Shown here one piece after another: positions 16,044 through 24,711 of a stretch of 64,000 nucleotides of DNA (its first letter is position 1; each line of letters starts with the position of its first letter). Origin of the DNA: Algoriphagus marincola DSM 16067 (GTDB lineage: Bacteria; Bacteroidota; Bacteroidia; Cytophagales; Cyclobacteriaceae); contig NZ_KE386898.1 in the NCBI RefSeq assembly GCF_000429405.1, positions 67,631 through 131,630 on the forward strand, in the 5' to 3' direction. The notes beneath the pieces were generated by a model, which was given only the letters and a program-made list of their open reading frames with translations, searched no databases and had not been told where the DNA came from. Made by a program: the position numbers and the translations under genes.

Positions 16044-17141
16044 ATGACAACTCAAATTAACAGCAAATATTTAGAAAATTACGCCAAAGCGTACTCCGAG
16101 ACCGTCTGCGAACGGTTTTTTACTGATCGGCAATTCATCTCAGGACAGGATATCGTTGGCTTGACCAGCTCTGTCCAAGTTAATTTCTTTGTGATCAAGC
16201 ATCTCTTCGAGCTGTGGCAGAAGGAATTACAGAAACTGAAAAGCAATCCTTATTTCGACTATCGGGATATTTCAGTTCATGAAGCCTTAACCCAGTTTAT
16301 GAATGTGCTATCCCGAAGAATCCGAGTGGAGAAAGGAAATTTTCAGCCCTTACTCGAAGAGGCGGTGAAAAGAGCTGTAGAACTGGCCACTGATCCTGTG
16401 AGCTATTATCAATCTGAAATCGATCAGGCCCCGGCAAAGCAGATCAATGAATACCTGCGCGAGAATAAAAAGTACTATAAATGGCATGCTCAATTGATTA
16501 ATTTTTTGATCGACAAGGCTGGGTTTGGTCAGGAGGCGTCAGACTATAAAAAAGCCATCGCGGCCAATTACCAAGCAGTGAAGGATCAATTGGAGTCCGT
16601 CAATTTGCTGCTTGCCACCTTGGGCGATGTCAAAGCTTTTGACCTCGATGCTTATCTACAAAATGACAGTCAAACTGAAGCGGAAGCCCTTGCCCCAAAC
16701 CCAAAGACGGAGGAGTCTGCTTCTTTCTTTGAGAATTTCGAAGAAGAGGAAGTAAAAGAAGCTCCTCAGGCAAAAGTGGAAACTACACCTGAGCCGGTTG
16801 CTTCTACTCCAAAGAGTCCAAGTCCAAGCGCTTCAGGTTCGATTCAAGTGACGCAAGTTCGTGCTAGATTTTCTGCTGAAAGTTATAAAGGGATGAAAGG
16901 GATTATTGGTGAATTGTCGGAAAGCCTGGCCATCAATCAGCGTTTCATGTTTCGAAAGGAGCTTTTCGAAGGTAATGATGACTTATTAACTCATGCTTTG
17001 AAATCGCTTGATGCCTGTGATTCATTGGAAGACGCCATCGAATTAATTAATCATCGATACCTACCCGAGTTAGGTTGGGAACCCAATTCAGAGCCAGTGG
17101 ACGAATTTCTTTCATTGGTCTATAGACGCTTCCTGGATTAA
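16044..17141 (+). CDS. Conserved protein of unknown function
   Basis: I do not recognise a named family. The 365-residue protein has no signal peptide or membrane segment. It has a helical N-terminal region (1-205), an acidic then Pro/Ser-rich linker (about 210-275), and a helical C-terminal region with SLAINQRFMFRKELFEGN followed by LKSLDACDSLEDAIELI. That C-terminal pattern recurs, as far as I recall, in other Bacteroidota hypotheticals. The gene is divergent from the ferredoxin and its last four bases overlap the convergent rodA. Confidence 0.75.
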   Translation: MTTQINSKYLENYAKAYSETVCERFFTDRQFISGQDIVGLTSSVQVNFFVIKHLFELWQKELQKLKSNPYFDYRDISVHEALTQFMNVLSRRIRVEKGNFQPLLEEAVKRAVELATDPVSYYQSEIDQAPAKQINEYLRENKKYYKWHAQLINFLIDKAGFGQEASDYKKAIAANYQAVKDQLESVNLLLATLGDVKAFDLDAYLQNDSQTEAEALAPNPKTEESASFFENFEEEEVKEAPQAKVETTPEPVASTPKSPSPSASGSIQVTQVRARFSAESYKGMKGIIGELSESLAINQRFMFRKELFEGNDDLLTHALKSLDACDSLEDAIELINHRYLPELGWEPNSEPVDEFLSLVYRRFLD

Positions 17142-18412
17142 CCCAATCGGCCCAATTGCTGAGAACGGGATGCATCCATTTTGATAAAGATGAATAGCAA
17201 AATAGTAAATGACCACAAGGAGGATCCTCCATAACTGAAAAATGGAAGTGGAATTCCCACTACCGGGAAAAGCCCGATCGTCATCGAAATATTAATCATA
17301 AAGTGGAAAAGAATGATAGAAAGCACGGAGTAGCCATAGACTCTGGCGAATCGTGTTTTCTGTCGCTCTGCCATGACGACCAGCCGGTAAAGCAAAGTCA
17401 TAAACAATCCGATTACTACCAAGCTGCCCAACCAGCCAAATTCTTCCCCTAGCGTACAGAAGATAAAATCCGTGTGTTGTTCCGGTACAAAATCAAACTT
17501 GGTTTGGGTGCCTTGCAAATAACCCTTTCCTAAGAATCCACCTGAACCAATGGCAATTTTGGACTGGGTTACATTCCAACCAACTCCAAGCGGATCCAAG
17601 TCAGGGTTGAACAAAACCATGATTCTGTTTTGCTGATGAGGAGGGAGCTTGGATACCACAAAATCGATACTGTAGCTGTATCCTATCATCACCAGGGCAA
17701 TCGCTCCAAATACCAGCGTCCTTTTCCAAGATCGCTTTCCGATGGATACTAATAATAAAAAGATTAGCCCTATTCCTATTGCTAGGTATAAATTGTTTTC
17801 AATACCCAAAGCGAGTAGAGACAGGGCAATAAAACCAAGACCCAAGATATAATAGCGCTGAGGAAAACCTTCTCGATAAAACATGATGAAAAGCGCAAAG
17901 TAAACCATTGCCGTACCCGTGTCAGGCTGCAGCAAAATCAGGATTACAGGTGCCATCATCACTCCCAAGGCAATAAGTTGGTTTTTGGTTTGAGAGAGAT
18001 CGAAATTCGGCCTTTCCATCACCTTTGCTAGCGCGAGTGCTGTTGCAAATTTGGCAAATTCGCCAGGTTGTATCCTGAAGGAGCCAACTCCTATGGAAAG
18101 TACCTGCCCATTAACTTCTTTTCCCAGAAAGGGAGTCAATAGAAGTAAAACAAGGAAAAAGAGGTAAACCGGAAGGGCAAGATTTTCAAAAAGCCGATGA
18201 TCAGCGGCCATGATAACAAGGATAATCGCCACCGAAGCACCGATCCAAACAAGCTGCTTACCCGAGTTGATAGAAAAGTCGAAAATGCTTTTGGCAGCCT
18301 GCCCGTCAAAAACCGCAGCATAGATATTAAACCAGCCTATGATGACTAAGGCAAAATAGACTAGTACGGTAGGCCAATCGACGCGACTGATGGGGAGATC
18401 GTTACTTCGCAT
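17138..18412 (-). CDS. rodA: Rod-shape peptidoglycan polymerase RodA
   Basis: SEDS-family glycosyltransferase that polymerises lipid II in the elongasome together with PBP2. The 424-residue polytopic protein shows family landmarks: FRIQPGEFAKFATALALA, LLQPDTGTAMVYFALF, a long periplasmic loop with NPDLDPLGVGWNVTQSKIAIGSGG, FVPEQHTDFIFCTLGEE and a C-terminal GIPLPFFSYGGSS. It overlaps the mrdA stop by one base and is last in the mre operon. Confidence 0.95.
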   Translation of the reverse strand: MRSNDLPISRVDWPTVLVYFALVIIGWFNIYAAVFDGQAAKSIFDFSINSGKQLVWIGASVAIILVIMAADHRLFENLALPVYLFFLVLLLLTPFLGKEVNGQVLSIGVGSFRIQPGEFAKFATALALAKVMERPNFDLSQTKNQLIALGVMMAPVILILLQPDTGTAMVYFALFIMFYREGFPQRYYILGLGFIALSLLALGIENNLYLAIGIGLIFLLLVSIGKRSWKRTLVFGAIALVMIGYSYSIDFVVSKLPPHQQNRIMVLFNPDLDPLGVGWNVTQSKIAIGSGGFLGKGYLQGTQTKFDFVPEQHTDFIFCTLGEEFGWLGSLVVIGLFMTLLYRLVVMAERQKTRFARVYGYSVLSIILFHFMINISMTIGLFPVVGIPLPFFSYGGSSLWSFTILLFIFIKMDASRSQQLGRLG

Positions 18413-20214
18413 TAATAGATGAAATTATTGGCCAATACATATTCTTCTAACTGGGGTCTGGTGATTTGTCCTCGAAGGTACTTTTCAATCATCAAACTCG
18501 CCGTACTTGCTGCAGCTCGACCACCCCATCCCGCATTTTCTACATAGACAGCTATCGCAATCTTCGGATCATCCTTTGGTGCGAAAGCCACAAATACAGA
18601 GTGATCCTCTCCATGTGGGTTTTGGGCTGTTCCTGTTTTACCGGCAATCACCAAATCTTGGATAATAGCCCGATTTGCTGTTCCGTAAAGTGCCTCCGCC
18701 ATTGCGTCTTGAATTAGATCAAAATGCTTGGGGTCAACACCTACATCATTTTGGATTCTGAATTTGGCAGGGATTCTAGTAGGATCTCCATCCACTGCTT
18801 TGATAAGATGCGGGGTGTAATAATATCCTTTATTTGCGAATATGGCTGCCAAATTGGCCATTTGTAATGGAGTCACCTGTAATTCTCCCTGCCCAATTGA
18901 AAGCGAGTAAATAGTCGAGTATTTCCAGCGTCCTTCACCATAGACTCGATCATAAAGTTGACTGGAAGGGACATCCCCACCGTATTCGCCGACCATATCT
19001 ACCCCGAGTTTTCCCCCAAGTCCGAATTTCATCACTTTTTCCCGCCAGGCATCCAGACCAATCTGGGTATCCTTAAAGGTATTGCTGGAGATCTCCTGAT
19101 TGATGATCCTTCTGAAAGCCTGATGATAATAAGGGTTACAGGAATTTCGGATAGCTCCGAAAAGATTGACCGGAGAAGGATGATTATGGCAGGCTACCAA
19201 AGATCTGTTGCAAGTAAAGGTCGTCTCTGGAAATATGATCCCTTCTTGTAAACCAATCAAGCTCTGCACAATTTTGAAGATGGATCCGGGTGGGTAGCGG
19301 GCCATGACCGGACGATTGAGGAAAGGCTTGCTATCCAAGGAGTTCAGAATGGAGTAATTTTTTCCAAAATCAGCTCCAGTCAATTCATTTGGGTCATAAA
19401 AGGGAGCGGAAATCATCGCCAATATCTCACCTGTCTTTGGTTCGATGGCCACGACTGATCCTGTTTTCCCCTCCATCAGATGCTCACCGTATAGCTGAAG
19501 TTCTCGATCCAGTGTTGACGTTAGATTGATTCCTGCAACGGACGCGGTATCGTAAGCCCCATCTTTAAATGGTCCCTTATCTACGCCTCGGACGTTGACC
19601 ATTTTGTATTTGACCCCTTTTTGACCTCTCAGTTCATCTTCGTAGAATCGCTCCATTCCACTTAGGCCTACATAATCACCCTGTTCGTAATAGTCTGAGC
19701 TGTCTCTCTCGAGTTGGCGGGCATTGATCTCACCAATATAGCCAAGAGCATGAGCTGCAATAGGGGTAGGGTAGGAGCGCACAGATCTCGTGGTGATAAA
19801 TAAGCCCGGGTAGTCGATGAGGAAATCTTGAATCTTGGCAAAATCCGTTGAAGAAATTTGCTTGATCAGCGGAGATGGCTTGACGGATGAATACTTTTTA
19901 GCAGCATTGTAAGCTGTGACTAGGTCTTCTTTTTCAATCCCAAAAATCGAAAGGAATTTAGCCGTGTCCTTTACAGAGAACTCCTTGGGTACGACCATCA
20001 GGTCAAAAATAGGATTATTGTAAACGAGGAGTTCGCCGTTTCGATCATAAATCAATCCACGATAAGGATGATCCACCACTCGCTGAATGGCATTTCGCTC
20101 TGCCCTACGGGTAAAGCTATCGTCCATTACCTGTATCATAAAAAGCTTGGTCAGCAAAACTAAGCCAACTAAGGAAATGATGATAATGATGACAAACGGC
20201 CTCTTGTCGTTCAT
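18412..20214 (-). CDS. mrdA: Penicillin-binding protein 2 (elongasome transpeptidase)
   Basis: Class B PBP that crosslinks peptidoglycan during side-wall growth. The 600-residue protein has an N-terminal membrane anchor (7-29), the dimerisation domain, and a transpeptidase domain with SIFK (S311 nucleophile, K314), SCN (358-360) and KTG (526-528). All three active-site motifs are intact, so it should bind beta-lactams. It overlaps mreD by four bases and rodA by one. Confidence 0.95.
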   Translation of the reverse strand: MNDKRPFVIIIIISLVGLVLLTKLFMIQVMDDSFTRRAERNAIQRVVDHPYRGLIYDRNGELLVYNNPIFDLMVVPKEFSVKDTAKFLSIFGIEKEDLVTAYNAAKKYSSVKPSPLIKQISSTDFAKIQDFLIDYPGLFITTRSVRSYPTPIAAHALGYIGEINARQLERDSSDYYEQGDYVGLSGMERFYEDELRGQKGVKYKMVNVRGVDKGPFKDGAYDTASVAGINLTSTLDRELQLYGEHLMEGKTGSVVAIEPKTGEILAMISAPFYDPNELTGADFGKNYSILNSLDSKPFLNRPVMARYPPGSIFKIVQSLIGLQEGIIFPETTFTCNRSLVACHNHPSPVNLFGAIRNSCNPYYHQAFRRIINQEISSNTFKDTQIGLDAWREKVMKFGLGGKLGVDMVGEYGGDVPSSQLYDRVYGEGRWKYSTIYSLSIGQGELQVTPLQMANLAAIFANKGYYYTPHLIKAVDGDPTRIPAKFRIQNDVGVDPKHFDLIQDAMAEALYGTANRAIIQDLVIAGKTGTAQNPHGEDHSVFVAFAPKDDPKIAIAVYVENAGWGGRAAASTASLMIEKYLRGQITRPQLEEYVLANNFIY

Positions 20215-20735
20215 AGAATACTCCTCCTTCTTTTATAGAACAACGCTTGTACAAGTATAGCCAAAAGCACCGTTAAAATGGAGGAAAAAAAGCTTTTGTT
20301 TAGGATATTGAAAACACCCATGGTTCCCCATTGATCTACTGTGAAAAACAAAAGAGAAAACAAGAATGTCATAGGAACAATATAGGTCAAATACCAACCT
20401 GTGCCCATTTCCTGAAGGGTAGGGGAAGTTCCTTCGTCGTATCCACCCGTTGGACTGATGATTCGTAGCCAGATAGGTCGAAAAAATCCTATAAATGTAG
20501 TGCCGACCGCATGAATTCCTCCCGTATCGTAAAACATATCCACGGTCAGTCCAACTAAGAAACTGATCACCAAAAGCGAAATGGTCGATATGTTGACAGG
20601 TAGATGTAAAATGAGCAATAGATAAATGAAACAAAGGGCAACGCCAAAGAGTGCCAGGTTTTTCAAAAAGAATATCTGAATAACCAGCAGCAGCATTCCC
20701 CAGATGATTGTCGAAAAAAGATTTCTAATATTCAT
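20211..20735 (-). CDS. mreD: Rod shape-determining protein MreD
   Basis: Small hydrophobic inner-membrane elongasome component, 174 residues with about five predicted membrane helices. The sequence is poorly conserved, as usual for MreD; identity rests on hydrophobicity, length and position between mreC and mrdA. It overlaps mreC by 11 bases and mrdA by four. Confidence 0.85.
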   Translation of the reverse strand: MNIRNLFSTIIWGMLLLVIQIFFLKNLALFGVALCFIYLLLILHLPVNISTISLLVISFLVGLTVDMFYDTGGIHAVGTTFIGFFRPIWLRIISPTGGYDEGTSPTLQEMGTGWYLTYIVPMTFLFSLLFFTVDQWGTMGVFNILNKSFFSSILTVLLAILVQALFYKRRRSIL

Positions 20736-21561
20736 CGCTTATCTCGGCTTGTTGATAGAGAGAATCCCGCTCCTCAATGGATGTATTTCTGACCAAATAC
20801 ACATAATTTAGCTTGCTGAAGTCAGCACTCAGTTGTACACTGATATCCAGGTAATTTTGGTTTTCAGATGGATTGACGCTTTTGATTGTGCCAATCAAAA
20901 TCCCTTCCGGGAAGACCGCGTTGTAGCCGGAAGTGATTACGGTGTCTCCAGGCGAAGGCGTCACGTGTCTAGGTACATAGAGCATTTTGGCCACCTGAGT
21001 ATCTTTTCCATCCCAGTTGATAGATCCGAAGACATCGCTTGATTTGATTTTGGAAGAGACCAAGAGCCCGGTATTTAGGAGGGAAATACCTACGGAGAAG
21101 TTTTTGGAAACCTCCTTAACTCTTCCCACTGCACCATTTTGGGTGAAAATCCCCATTCCCTCTGTGACTCCATCGTCCGCACCTCGATTGATCGTGATGT
21201 GATTCTGAGCTAGACGCAGGGTTTGGCCTACTATTTTACCACCGATGATTTCAAAGGAAGCCTTAAAACTGGAATCCAATGGGGCGTAGGAAACACTATC
21301 CATGGAATTTTGACCAATCAACTCCTTCAGCAAGCGGGCATTTTGAGCGCTTAGCTCATCATTTTCTTCAGAAAGACTGAAAAATCCTGTAATGTCAGAT
21401 TGAGTTTTCAATAATGATCCGGAGATGGCCATCGAGCTATTGAAAAATGCTGCTCCTTGGGGAGAGTTATTTCTGACCACCATCCAGATGGCGATGATTT
21501 CTAATAAGACAAATAATAAAAAGGCCCTTAGTTTATAAAGGAATTCGAAAATGCGTAGCAT
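20725..21561 (-). CDS. mreC: Rod shape-determining protein MreC
   Basis: Bitopic protein whose periplasmic part scaffolds PBP2. The 278 residues show an N-terminal membrane helix (about 13-30), a short coiled coil (SEENDELSAQNARLLKELI), then beta domains with INRGADDGVTEGMGIFTQNGAVGRV and GDTVITSGYNAVFPEGILIG, both MreC signatures. It lies 7 nt after mreB. Confidence 0.93.
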   Translation of the reverse strand: MLRIFEFLYKLRAFLLFVLLEIIAIWMVVRNNSPQGAAFFNSSMAISGSLLKTQSDITGFFSLSEENDELSAQNARLLKELIGQNSMDSVSYAPLDSSFKASFEIIGGKIVGQTLRLAQNHITINRGADDGVTEGMGIFTQNGAVGRVKEVSKNFSVGISLLNTGLLVSSKIKSSDVFGSINWDGKDTQVAKMLYVPRHVTPSPGDTVITSGYNAVFPEGILIGTIKSVNPSENQNYLDISVQLSADFSKLNYVYLVRNTSIEERDSLYQQAEISDEY

Positions 21562-21568
21562 TCGGGCT

Positions 21569-22597
21569 TTAAGTCATCAATACGGTTCGGAAATTATGCA
21601 AGTTTTTCAGCGCTGTGCCTGTTCCTCGTACTACTGCACGAAGGGGATCTTCAGCGATGTGAATGGGCAATTTGGTTTTTTGATGTAATCGCTTGTCCAA
21701 GCCTTTAAGAAGTGCTCCTCCTCCGGTGAGGTGGATACCATTATCATAAATATCCGCTGAAAGTTCCGGGGGAGCAATCTCCAATGCTTTCAAAACAGCC
21801 TCTTCTATTTTGGAGACTGATTTATCCAGAGCAAAGGCAATTTCAGAATAAGACACCTTGATTACTTTCGGGATACCGGTCATCAAATCCCTGCCTCTGA
21901 TTTCGTAATCTTCTGGTGCGTCATCGAGTTCCGTAAGTGCAGACCCGATGGCAATTTTTACCTTCTCGGCAGATCGCTCACCGATGAGTAAGTTGTGCTG
22001 TCTCCGCATGTAGTCCAATATATCTTTGGTGAAGGTATCACCTGCCACTCGGATGGACTGATCGGCTACAATACCTGAAAGCGCGATCAAAGCGATCTCA
22101 GTAGTACCTCCTCCGATATCTACGATCATAGATCCCATTGGCTTTTCGATATCAATTCCGATACCAATTGCCGCAGCGATGGGCTCAAACACCATGTATA
22201 CCTCCTTGGCACCTGCATGCTCAGCAGAGTCACGTACCGCTCGTTTTTCTACTTCAGTGATCCCAGATGGGATACAGATGACCATCCGATGCGATTGCGG
22301 GAACATTCCTTTTTTCTGTCCGGGGATCATTTTGATGAGACCTCGGATCATTTGCTCAGCGGCGTAGAAGTCGGCGATTACTCCATCTTTCAGTGGGCGG
22401 ATTGTTTTGATGTTTTCATGCGTTTTCTCATGCATGTTCATAGCTTCTCTTCCGACCGCAAGTACACGGTTATTAGTCTTGTCAATCGCAATAATAGAGG
22501 GCTCGTCCACCACGATTTTATCTTTGTGGATAATCAGCGTGTTGGCAGTACCAAGGTCTATGGCAATGTCACTTGAGAAAAAATCAAATAATCCCAT
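21569..22597 (-). CDS. mreB: Rod shape-determining actin MreB
   Basis: Bacterial actin that orients the elongasome. The 342 residues show phosphate-1 motif DLGTANTLI, DEPSIIAID, phosphate-2 motif DIGGGTTEIA and the adenosine motif LTGGGALLKGLD. First gene of a five-gene operon (mreB, mreC, mreD, mrdA, rodA). Confidence 0.97.
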   Translation of the reverse strand: MGLFDFFSSDIAIDLGTANTLIIHKDKIVVDEPSIIAIDKTNNRVLAVGREAMNMHEKTHENIKTIRPLKDGVIADFYAAEQMIRGLIKMIPGQKKGMFPQSHRMVICIPSGITEVEKRAVRDSAEHAGAKEVYMVFEPIAAAIGIGIDIEKPMGSMIVDIGGGTTEIALIALSGIVADQSIRVAGDTFTKDILDYMRRQHNLLIGERSAEKVKIAIGSALTELDDAPEDYEIRGRDLMTGIPKVIKVSYSEIAFALDKSVSKIEEAVLKALEIAPPELSADIYDNGIHLTGGGALLKGLDKRLHQKTKLPIHIAEDPLRAVVRGTGTALKNLHNFRTVLMT

Positions 22598-22677
22598 TTT
22601 TATTTTGGTGTTTTTGAAGGTAAATGAAGTAGGGTCTAACAGCTCTCAACAAGATACGCATATTAAACGGAGGTCGG

Positions 22678-22685
22678 CAAAATTA
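22678..22685 (-). promoter_or_regulatory. Candidate -7 box for the mre operon
   Basis: The minus strand reads TAATTTTG, matching TAnnTTTG. A TTTG lies 14 bases upstream, closer than usual, so the assignment is tentative. The leader would be about 75 nt. Confidence 0.35.
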
Positions 22686-22834
22686 TTATGTTCTGACCAC
22701 AAAAAGGAATCTCTGGGCATATTTTTTGGATCAAATTTCAAGCCGTATATCTCAGGCTCTTAAAATGTTTCATTTCTTTTTAATTTTTATTTGAATGGAT
22801 GGTGGTTTCTTTAAATTTCCTCTTGGGGGGAGAA

Positions 22835-22865
22835 TTGGTTTTCGATTAAATTTATTTTACCTTTG
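22835..22865 (+). promoter_or_regulatory. Promoter of rimP-nusA-infB
   Basis: TTG at 22835-22837, a 20-base spacer and TACCTTTG at 22858-22865 match the Bacteroidota -33/-7 pattern (TTG...TAnnTTTG). Transcription would start near 22871, giving a leader of about 55 nt that includes a perfect hairpin. Confidence 0.7.
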
Positions 22866-22885
22866 TGCCGTATTCGATAGTTTCT

Positions 22886-22908
22886 AGAGGGGACCACATG
22901 TCCCCTCT
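22886..22908 (+). promoter_or_regulatory. Leader hairpin upstream of rimP
   Basis: A perfect nine-base stem (AGAGGGGAC / GTCCCCTCT) with the five-base loop CACAT, followed by TTTC. It sits in the predicted 5' leader, ending 17 nt before the rimP ATG. The T-run is too short for a strong terminator, so a regulatory or ribosome-access role is more likely. Confidence 0.6.
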
Positions 22909-22925
22909 TTCATTATGCTTACTGT

Positions 22926-23399
22926 ATGAATGATTTGAAAGATAGACTTGAGGCTTTGGTTATTGATTGTCTGCCGGACGAAAGTCATTTTCTGGTGGAT
23001 TTACAGCTGATTTCCAAGTCTAATCAGCTGCTATTGAATATTCTGATCGATGCAGATGCAGGACTGACGATCGACAGTTGTGCAAAAGTGAGTCGGGCAG
23101 TGTCCGGAGAGATTGAGGCATTAGAATTGATCGATTCGGCTTATCGAATTGAAGTTTCTTCTCCAGGAGTGGATTTTCCACTTTCTTCTGAAAGACAGTA
23201 TAGAAAAAATATCGGGAGGGAGTTGAAAGTATTTCTTCAGGACGGGAAGGAATTGAAAGGAAAACTAATATCGGTCTCCGAATCAGGAATAGTTTTGGAG
23301 GCTAAAATGAAAGAAAAAGGAAAAAAAGCGGTATTACAGGAAGTAAATGTTGCTTTTGAGGATATCAAAAAATCAGTTGTACAAGTATCTTTTAAATAA
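22926..23399 (+). CDS. rimP: Ribosome maturation factor RimP
   Basis: Assists 30S subunit maturation. The 157 residues have the two-domain RimP layout: N-terminal alpha/beta domain with LLNILIDADAGLTIDSCAKVSR and YRIEVSSPGVDFPL, then an SH3-like C-terminal domain (GRELKVFLQDGKELKGKLISV). The SSPG motif is diagnostic. First gene of rimP-nusA-infB; nusA starts 5 nt after its stop. Confidence 0.93.
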   Translation: MNDLKDRLEALVIDCLPDESHFLVDLQLISKSNQLLLNILIDADAGLTIDSCAKVSRAVSGEIEALELIDSAYRIEVSSPGVDFPLSSERQYRKNIGRELKVFLQDGKELKGKLISVSESGIVLEAKMKEKGKKAVLQEVNVAFEDIKKSVVQVSFK

Positions 23400-23404
23400 A
23401 TCAA

Positions 23405-24646
23405 ATGGATGCCAAAGTCTTAATAGATTCCTTCGCTGAATTTGCGAGATCTAAAAATGTGGATCGACCTACCATGATCCGTATTCTTGAGGATGTATTC
23501 AGAGCCATGATCCGTAAAAAATTTGAAACGGACGAAAACTTTGACGTGACAATCAATGCTGATAAAGGAGACTTAGAGATCTTCCGTATCCGTGAGATTG
23601 TGGACGACAATTCTGAAGATATTTGGGATTTTGATAAAATCAGTCTGACCGATGCACGCAAAATCGAACCGGATTTTGAGATCGGTGAGGAGGTTTATGA
23701 AAAAATCGAACTGGAAGAGTTTGGGCGAAGAGCTGTGCAGATGGCTCGTCAGACTTTGATCCAGCGAATCAAGGACTTGGAGAAGGACATTCTTTTCAAT
23801 AAATATGAAGAATTGGTCGGAGAGGTAGTCTCTGCTGAGGTTTACCAGATTCTCGGCCGTGAGATTCTTATGATTGATGGAGAGGGGAACGAGCTGATTT
23901 TGCCTAAAGGAGAGCAAATCCCTAAGGATCGATTCAGAAAAGGCGATACCGTGAAGGCCATCGTCCACAAGGTTGACATGATGAATGGCAATCCAAAAAT
24001 CATTTTGTCAAGAACATCTCCTGTTTTCTTAGAGAGACTCTTCGAAAATGAAGTTCCTGAAGTTTATGATGGCTTGATTACCATTGTAAAGATCGTGCGA
24101 GAGCCGGGAGAGCGAGCCAAGGTGGCTGTAGAATCTTATGATGATCGGATTGATCCAGTAGGTGCATGTGTGGGAATGAAAGGCTCAAGAATTCATGCGA
24201 TTGTGCGTGAATTGCAAAACGAGAACATCGACGTGATTAATTTCACAGAGAATTTGGACCTTTATGTAGCCCGTGCATTAAGTCCTGCTAAGGTATCTTC
24301 ATTGAGCGTCAATGAGGAAACTCGTCGGATTTCTGTATTTCTAAAGCCCGATCAGGTATCTTTGGCAATCGGAAAGGGCGGATACAATATCAAATTGGCA
24401 AGCCGATTGGTAGGATATGAGATCGACGTGTTCAGAGAGCTGAATGAAAATGAGGAAGAAGACGTCGATTTGATCGAATTTGAAGATGAAATTGATGCTT
24501 GGATCATCGATGAGTTGAAGAAAACCGGTTTGGATACGGCTCGTTCCGTATTGGCTTTGACCAAAGAAGATTTGGTAAGAAGAACCGAACTGGAAGAAGA
24601 GACTATCGAGGAGATCTTCAAGATATTAAAACAAGAGTTTGAATAA
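23405..24646 (+). CDS. nusA: Transcription elongation/termination factor NusA
   Basis: Binds RNA polymerase and nascent RNA to modulate pausing, termination and antitermination. The 413 residues contain the NusA N-terminal domain (1-125), S1 domain (VGEVVSAEVYQI), KH1 (DPVGACVGMKGSRIHAIVRELQNENIDVI), KH2 (QVSLAIGKGGYNIKLASRL), and an acidic C-terminal helix-hairpin-helix-like tail. Sits in the conserved rimP-nusA-infB order. Confidence 0.97.
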   Translation: MDAKVLIDSFAEFARSKNVDRPTMIRILEDVFRAMIRKKFETDENFDVTINADKGDLEIFRIREIVDDNSEDIWDFDKISLTDARKIEPDFEIGEEVYEKIELEEFGRRAVQMARQTLIQRIKDLEKDILFNKYEELVGEVVSAEVYQILGREILMIDGEGNELILPKGEQIPKDRFRKGDTVKAIVHKVDMMNGNPKIILSRTSPVFLERLFENEVPEVYDGLITIVKIVREPGERAKVAVESYDDRIDPVGACVGMKGSRIHAIVRELQNENIDVINFTENLDLYVARALSPAKVSSLSVNEETRRISVFLKPDQVSLAIGKGGYNIKLASRLVGYEIDVFRELNENEEEDVDLIEFEDEIDAWIIDELKKTGLDTARSVLALTKEDLVRRTELEEETIEEIFKILKQEFE

Positions 24647-24711
24647 GTCAGGGTGTTTAGCCCGTAGAATTATCCAATAGTAAAAAAGATTTCGAAAGCG
24701 GTTTTTAGCGT

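Larger units (their letters stand above)
22598..22925. other. Divergent intergenic region, mreB / rimP
   Basis: 328 bp holding the mre -7 candidate, the rimP promoter and the rimP leader hairpin, each listed separately. I see no gene in it. Confidence 0.7.
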
